From: Nocardiopsis potens DSM 45234
Lineage (GTDB): Bacteria; Actinomycetota; Actinomycetes; Streptosporangiales; Streptosporangiaceae
Assembly: GCF_000341105.1 (NCBI RefSeq)
Contig: NZ_ANBB01000061.1
Coordinates: 1 to 64,000 of the forward strand
Direction: 5' to 3'
Length of the DNA stretch: 64,000 nt
Below are positions 50,285-64,000 of this stretch, piece after piece. Under the pieces are notes generated by a model. The model was not told the origin of the DNA. It worked only from the letters and a program-made list of their open reading frames with translations, and ran no database searches. Within the stretch, counting starts at the first letter, position 1. Each line of letters begins with the position of its first letter. The position numbers were made by a program, and so were the translations under genes.

Positions 50285-53254
50285 TCAGGGGGCCAGGGTG
50301 CCCTCTTGGTGGATCAGGTCGGTGGGGAGGTCGCGCCGGCGGGCCACCTTCAGTTTTCGGTAGACACGGGTCAGGTGCTGCTCGACCGTGCTGACCGTGA
50401 TCCACAGCCGGTTGGAGATCTGCCGGTTGGTCAGCCCGCGGGCCGCGAGGGCGGCCACCCGCAGTTCGGCCTCGGAGAGCGTCTCGCTGTAGGGGGCGCC
50501 CCGGCCCGGGCCGTTCGCCGGGGCGGACTCCGGGAGGGCGCCCTTCCCGGGGTCCTGGAGCGCCGCGCCCGGGCGGGCCTCGGCGCCCGCTTCGCCCGGC
50601 TCGGCGCCGCCGGGCCGCGCCGCGGCGCCCGGCAGGATCTCCTCGCGCAGGACCCGGGCCCCGCAGGCGTCCGCCGTCTCCCAGGCCGCGCGCGCCGTCG
50701 TGTGCGCCCTGCGGGTGTCCCCGCTCCCCTGCTGGAGGCGGCTCAGGTCGTGCAGTGCGCGGGCCAGCTCCAACCGGTCACCGCCCACCCGCAGCGCCTC
50801 GACGGCCTCGGTGAGCAGCCGCTCGCGGTCGCCGGGGTCCGCGCACTCCGCGAGCAGTCGGAGGGTCGCGCCGCGGGTGCGGTGCTGCCCGGCCCCGATC
50901 CGGCCGGACTGCGCCCCGATCAGGCGCCGCGCCTGCTCCCGGTCGCCCAGCCGCAGCTGCACCTCGGCGGCCGCGGCCCGCCACGGCACCACCGAGGGCC
51001 GGTCCATGCCCCAGTCGAGCATGTACTCCCCGCACTGCATGAACTCGCCCAGCGCCGCGCGGTTCCGGCCGGTCGCCGCCCAGTACCGGCCGCGCGCGTA
51101 CATGTAGTGCAGGCCGGGGCGGGAGACCAGCATCTCCTCGGCCACCGGCCGCTGCAGCAGCCGCTCGGCCTCGTCGTACTCGCCGACCGCGGTGTGGGCC
51201 ATGACCATGACCGCCATCGGGCCGCCCACCGCCAGGCCGCTGCTCTCCGGCGTGATGTAGGTCAGCGAGAACCGGGCGTTGGCCATCGCGCTGCGCAGGT
51301 CGCCCTGGCGCAGCGCCACCTCCGCGCGGACCGCCGCGAAGATCGCCTCCCAGCCGGGCGACCGGCGCTCCGCCGCCTCGTCGCGCAGCGAGTCCGACCA
51401 GTAGGCGGCCCGCTCCAGGCGGTCCGAGTAGACCATCGCGAGCAGGGCCGACTCCACCGCGGCGTAGGTCTTCTCCGACAGCCGCGACCGCTCCAGCACC
51501 TGTTCGGCGCGGACCAGCACCGACCCGTCGGGGTCGCCGTACAGCACGTCGTGCAGCGCGGAGAAGGCGGTGAACCGGAGCCCGGAGGAGCGCACCGCGC
51601 CCGTCTCGGCGCCCATCCGGGCGCTGACGAACGTCCCGCCGCCGCCCCCGGCGCGCGGCGGCGCGGCCGGGGGCTCCGCGCGGGACGCGCCGGCGGACCG
51701 GGCGGGCAGCCTCCGCAGCAGCAGCGGCACCCAGCAGGACAGCCACATCTCGGCGATGCGGAACTCCGGGTCGTCCTGCGCGTCGGCGTCCGCGCCGATG
51801 TCGATCAGCGCCTTGCGCGCCTCCGCGATGCGGCCGTACCAGACCAGGCAGACCACCAGCAGCAGCGCCTGCGGGGTGCCCAGCAGGCCGCGCTCCCAGA
51901 GCCGGTCCAGCAGGGCGAAGCGGCGCGCGGCCACCGCCGGGGCGCAGCGCCAGGACGCGGCGATGAGCAGGGCGCCCAGGCGGATCAGGGTGTCGTCCTC
52001 GGTCGCCGAGTGCACCGCCTGGTCCAGGCAGCTCACCGCCAGGTCGATCCGGTCCTCGGCCATGGCCTGCTCGGCGGCCCGCTCCAGCGCCGCCAGCGCC
52101 CACGGCGCGTCGCCCCACTTGGCGGCGACCAGGTGCGTGGCGACCAGCAGCGCGGACTCGCCCTCCTCGTGCAGCAGCTCGGCGGCGCGCAGGTGCATGT
52201 CCTGCCGGGCGTCCTCGGGGATGTCGCCGAGGACGGCGTCGCGCGCGGCGGGGTGGCAGAGCTCGTCCCCGTCGAGCAGCCCCATCGCGGTCAGTTCGTG
52301 CAGGTGGCGGCTGACGGAGCCGCCCTCGATGCCTTCCAGCCGCTCGATGAGCGGGGCCCCGACCGGGCCGGCGACCGCCAGCCAGCGGGCGGTGCGCAGC
52401 GCGCCGGGCTCGCTGCGGTAGAGGCAGGTGAGGACCGCCTGCGCGTAGGCCTCGCCGGTGACCAGGGCGCCGTCGCAGCCGTCGTGGCAGCCGTCCTCCC
52501 CCGGCCCGCGCAGGCCGCGCTCGGCCTCGTGGTCCTGTACCAGCGCGCGCACGAACAGCGGGCTGCCGCCGCTGGCGTCGTGGTAGGCGGGCGCCTGGCG
52601 GGCCGCCGCCTCCTCGGGGAAGGAGTCGGCCAGCACCCGGCGGACCCCGTCCGGCGACAGGCGGGGCAGCCACAGCGCGTGGCAGTTGGGCATCCGCATG
52701 AGCGCGCTGCGGAACATCTGGTACTCCGGCCACGAGCCCACCCGCTCGCTGAACAGGAACCCGAGCGGGCGCGAGAGCCCGTTCTGGGCGAAGTGCATCA
52801 GCACCTGCCGGGAGGCCGGGTCGACGTGGTGGATGTCGTCGGCGACGAGCAGCACCGGGGCGTTGGAGGGCGACCTCAGCAGCCTGCACATATCGCGCAG
52901 GTGGTGGGCGTGGAGCGGCTCCTCGGCGGAGCAGGGGGCCTCCTCCGCGGCCCTCGCCGCCTCTTCGACCGCCCGGGCGGCCTTCTCCGCCTCTTCGGGC
53001 GTCATGGCCGCGCCGCTGATGAGCTGTTCGATGAAGGCGAGGGGGAGGCGGCGGTCGGCCACGGCCCCCTGGCCCGCGATGACGTTGCCCCCGACCGAGC
53101 GCGCGTATCCCCGCGCCTCGCGCAGGAGCTCGGTCTTTCCGCTTCCGGCGGCGCCCGAGACGAGGGCGATCTGACCGTCACCGGCGAAAGAGGCGTCGAT
53201 GACAGATCTCAGCGAATCGAGTTCACGCGACCGTTCGACGAGCCTCACCAACAC
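50285..53254 (-). CDS. LAL-type LuxR transcriptional regulator of the PKS cluster, 989 aa
   Basis: GTG at 53254 (GGAGG 4 nt away; in-frame TTG 53251 and GTG 53248 are alternatives with better spacing). The N-terminal AAA domain has ALVSGAAGSGKTELLREA (Walker A, residues 29-46) and VLLVADDIHHVDP (Walker B). The middle 600 residues are helical TPR-like. The C-terminal LuxR HTH is SEAELRVAALAARGLTNRQI with VSTVEQHLTRVYRKL. Large ATP-binding LuxR regulators are the usual pathway activators of modular PKS clusters. It is divergent from the PKS gene. Confidence 0.93.
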   Translation of the reverse strand: MLVRLVERSRELDSLRSVIDASFAGDGQIALVSGAAGSGKTELLREARGYARSVGGNVIAGQGAVADRRLPLAFIEQLISGAAMTPEEAEKAARAVEEAARAAEEAPCSAEEPLHAHHLRDMCRLLRSPSNAPVLLVADDIHHVDPASRQVLMHFAQNGLSRPLGFLFSERVGSWPEYQMFRSALMRMPNCHALWLPRLSPDGVRRVLADSFPEEAAARQAPAYHDASGGSPLFVRALVQDHEAERGLRGPGEDGCHDGCDGALVTGEAYAQAVLTCLYRSEPGALRTARWLAVAGPVGAPLIERLEGIEGGSVSRHLHELTAMGLLDGDELCHPAARDAVLGDIPEDARQDMHLRAAELLHEEGESALLVATHLVAAKWGDAPWALAALERAAEQAMAEDRIDLAVSCLDQAVHSATEDDTLIRLGALLIAASWRCAPAVAARRFALLDRLWERGLLGTPQALLLVVCLVWYGRIAEARKALIDIGADADAQDDPEFRIAEMWLSCWVPLLLRRLPARSAGASRAEPPAAPPRAGGGGGTFVSARMGAETGAVRSSGLRFTAFSALHDVLYGDPDGSVLVRAEQVLERSRLSEKTYAAVESALLAMVYSDRLERAAYWSDSLRDEAAERRSPGWEAIFAAVRAEVALRQGDLRSAMANARFSLTYITPESSGLAVGGPMAVMVMAHTAVGEYDEAERLLQRPVAEEMLVSRPGLHYMYARGRYWAATGRNRAALGEFMQCGEYMLDWGMDRPSVVPWRAAAAEVQLRLGDREQARRLIGAQSGRIGAGQHRTRGATLRLLAECADPGDRERLLTEAVEALRVGGDRLELARALHDLSRLQQGSGDTRRAHTTARAAWETADACGARVLREEILPGAAARPGGAEPGEAGAEARPGAALQDPGKGALPESAPANGPGRGAPYSETLSEAELRVAALAARGLTNRQISNRLWITVSTVEQHLTRVYRKLKVARRRDLPTDLIHQEGTLAP

Positions 53255-53961
53255 ACGTCCTCCGTGTCCGTCCGAGGCGTTCCACGATTACCTGGGGTTA
53301 AATGGGCTGGGCGAATCGACTCTACCCACACGTGTCGAAGCGGCGGCGGATATGAATTGGCGGGTGAATGCGGGGGCGGCGCCGAACGGAGCGCACCAAG
53401 AGGGAGAATGCGGATCCGTGTCCGAGCGGTCACCGAACGTGCGTTCATGGCCGCTTTCGGTCGTGTGGCTTCGGTCACATCTACTGTAGAGTCGCCACCG
53501 AACCCTCACCACACCGGCCCCACCGCGTCAAGTTCTCCCTCCCGCACCGGGTTCCGGGCGACCGATCGGCACCGGGACCCGCTCTCCGGACACCACCCCG
53601 CCCGGTGTTCCACCCCCACACCCCGATCCGCACCGCGGAAAACGACACCCCCTATTCCCCGGCCCCGGATAGGGGTGCCTGAGGGGTTGCCCCCGAAGCC
53701 GACAGGTCACGCGGGAAGCCGCTGGTTAGGGGTTGTCCGGCCGCCCCCGACTCCGTAGCGTCCGGTGGCGGCGATAACGGAATGGCGCGCCCCCGACCCC
53801 GAGGCCGGAGGCGCCCCTCCGAAGGCGGAGAAACACCGGAGCGAACAATTCCTTTCGAAATGAATAAGGAATACCCCGGCGCGGAACCGCGGACCGGCGG
53901 GCGCGAATTCCGCGAATCGCCGAACTGCGTCCCGAGCGGATCGATGGGGGTCTGGAAAGCG
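53255..53961. promoter_or_regulatory. Regulator/PKS divergent region with hairpin
   Basis: 707 bp without a credible gene. At 53646-53677, CACCCCCTAT and ATAGGGGTG form a 9-bp stem (one bulged C) around a CCCCGGCCCCGG loop. CTACTGTAG near 53483 is a small dyad. Both PKS and regulator promoters should lie here; I could not fix a -10/-35 pair with confidence. Confidence 0.45.

Positions 53962-64000
<10,039 letters not shown>

Overview
The window is 64 kb of very GC-rich actinobacterial DNA. GTG starts, 4-bp ATGA/GTGA overlaps, DUF397, AzlCD, LmbU and EACC1 families, a thioamitide cluster and a modular polyketide synthase (PKS) together suggest a Nocardiopsis-like filamentous actinomycete. The genus is inferred from gene content; no rRNA or tRNA gene was seen.

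Layout. 1-3.75 kb: a coupled three-gene minus-strand operon with a class III nucleotide-cyclase-like protein, a large P-loop-like protein and a third protein cut by the window edge. 4.2-9.0 kb: a membrane Ser/Thr kinase, an MFS exporter and a divergent two-unit Lrp/AsnC regulator. 9.07-10.69 kb: the first copy of a large non-coding repeat module. 10.7-18.1 kb: M20 amidohydrolase, membrane protein, DUF397 protein, NB-ARC/TPR protein, a frameshifted Uma2 nuclease gene, an XRE-cupin regulator and AzlCD. 18.1-22.4 kb: an EACC1 protein coupled to a caspase-like/SF1-helicase fusion (predicted conflict system). 22.7-28.9 kb: penicillin acylase-like hydrolase, O-methyltransferase, FAD monooxygenase and a MerR regulator.

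28.96-39.12 kb is a complete minus-strand thioamitide (thioviridamide-type RiPP) operon. The precursor has the core SVMAAAASVAAHC. It is followed by HopA1-like, pseudokinase, cysteine decarboxylase, histidine methyltransferase, YcaO, TfuA, 2OG-oxygenase, papain-like protease, kinase and HopA1-like genes, nearly all translationally coupled. Divergently, 39.5-42.0 kb carries a macrolide-type glycosyltransferase, a carrier-like protein without its serine and a membrane protein. 42.6-48.6 kb carries a LmbU-family activator with a TTA second codon and five aminodeoxysugar genes (2,3-dehydratase, aminotransferase, N-methyltransferase, 3,5-epimerase, 4-ketoreductase), consistent with an L-rhodosamine-like NDP-sugar if the first two shared steps are encoded elsewhere.

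48.6-50.2 kb is a second copy of the repeat module. 50.3-53.25 kb is a LAL-type LuxR regulator. From 53.96 kb to the window end runs a modular type I PKS: KSQ-AT-ACP loading module, KS-AT-KR-ACP module, and the start of a further KS-AT.

The strongest candidates for something undescribed are (i) the duplicated 1.6-kb module, made of two opposed arrays of about 70-77-bp units around a conserved core bounded by 25-bp inverted repeats; (ii) the interleaving of a thioamitide operon with an aminosugar/glycosyltransferase/PKS locus; and (iii) the predicted conflict operons in the left third. Everything was read by eye; no database search was run.
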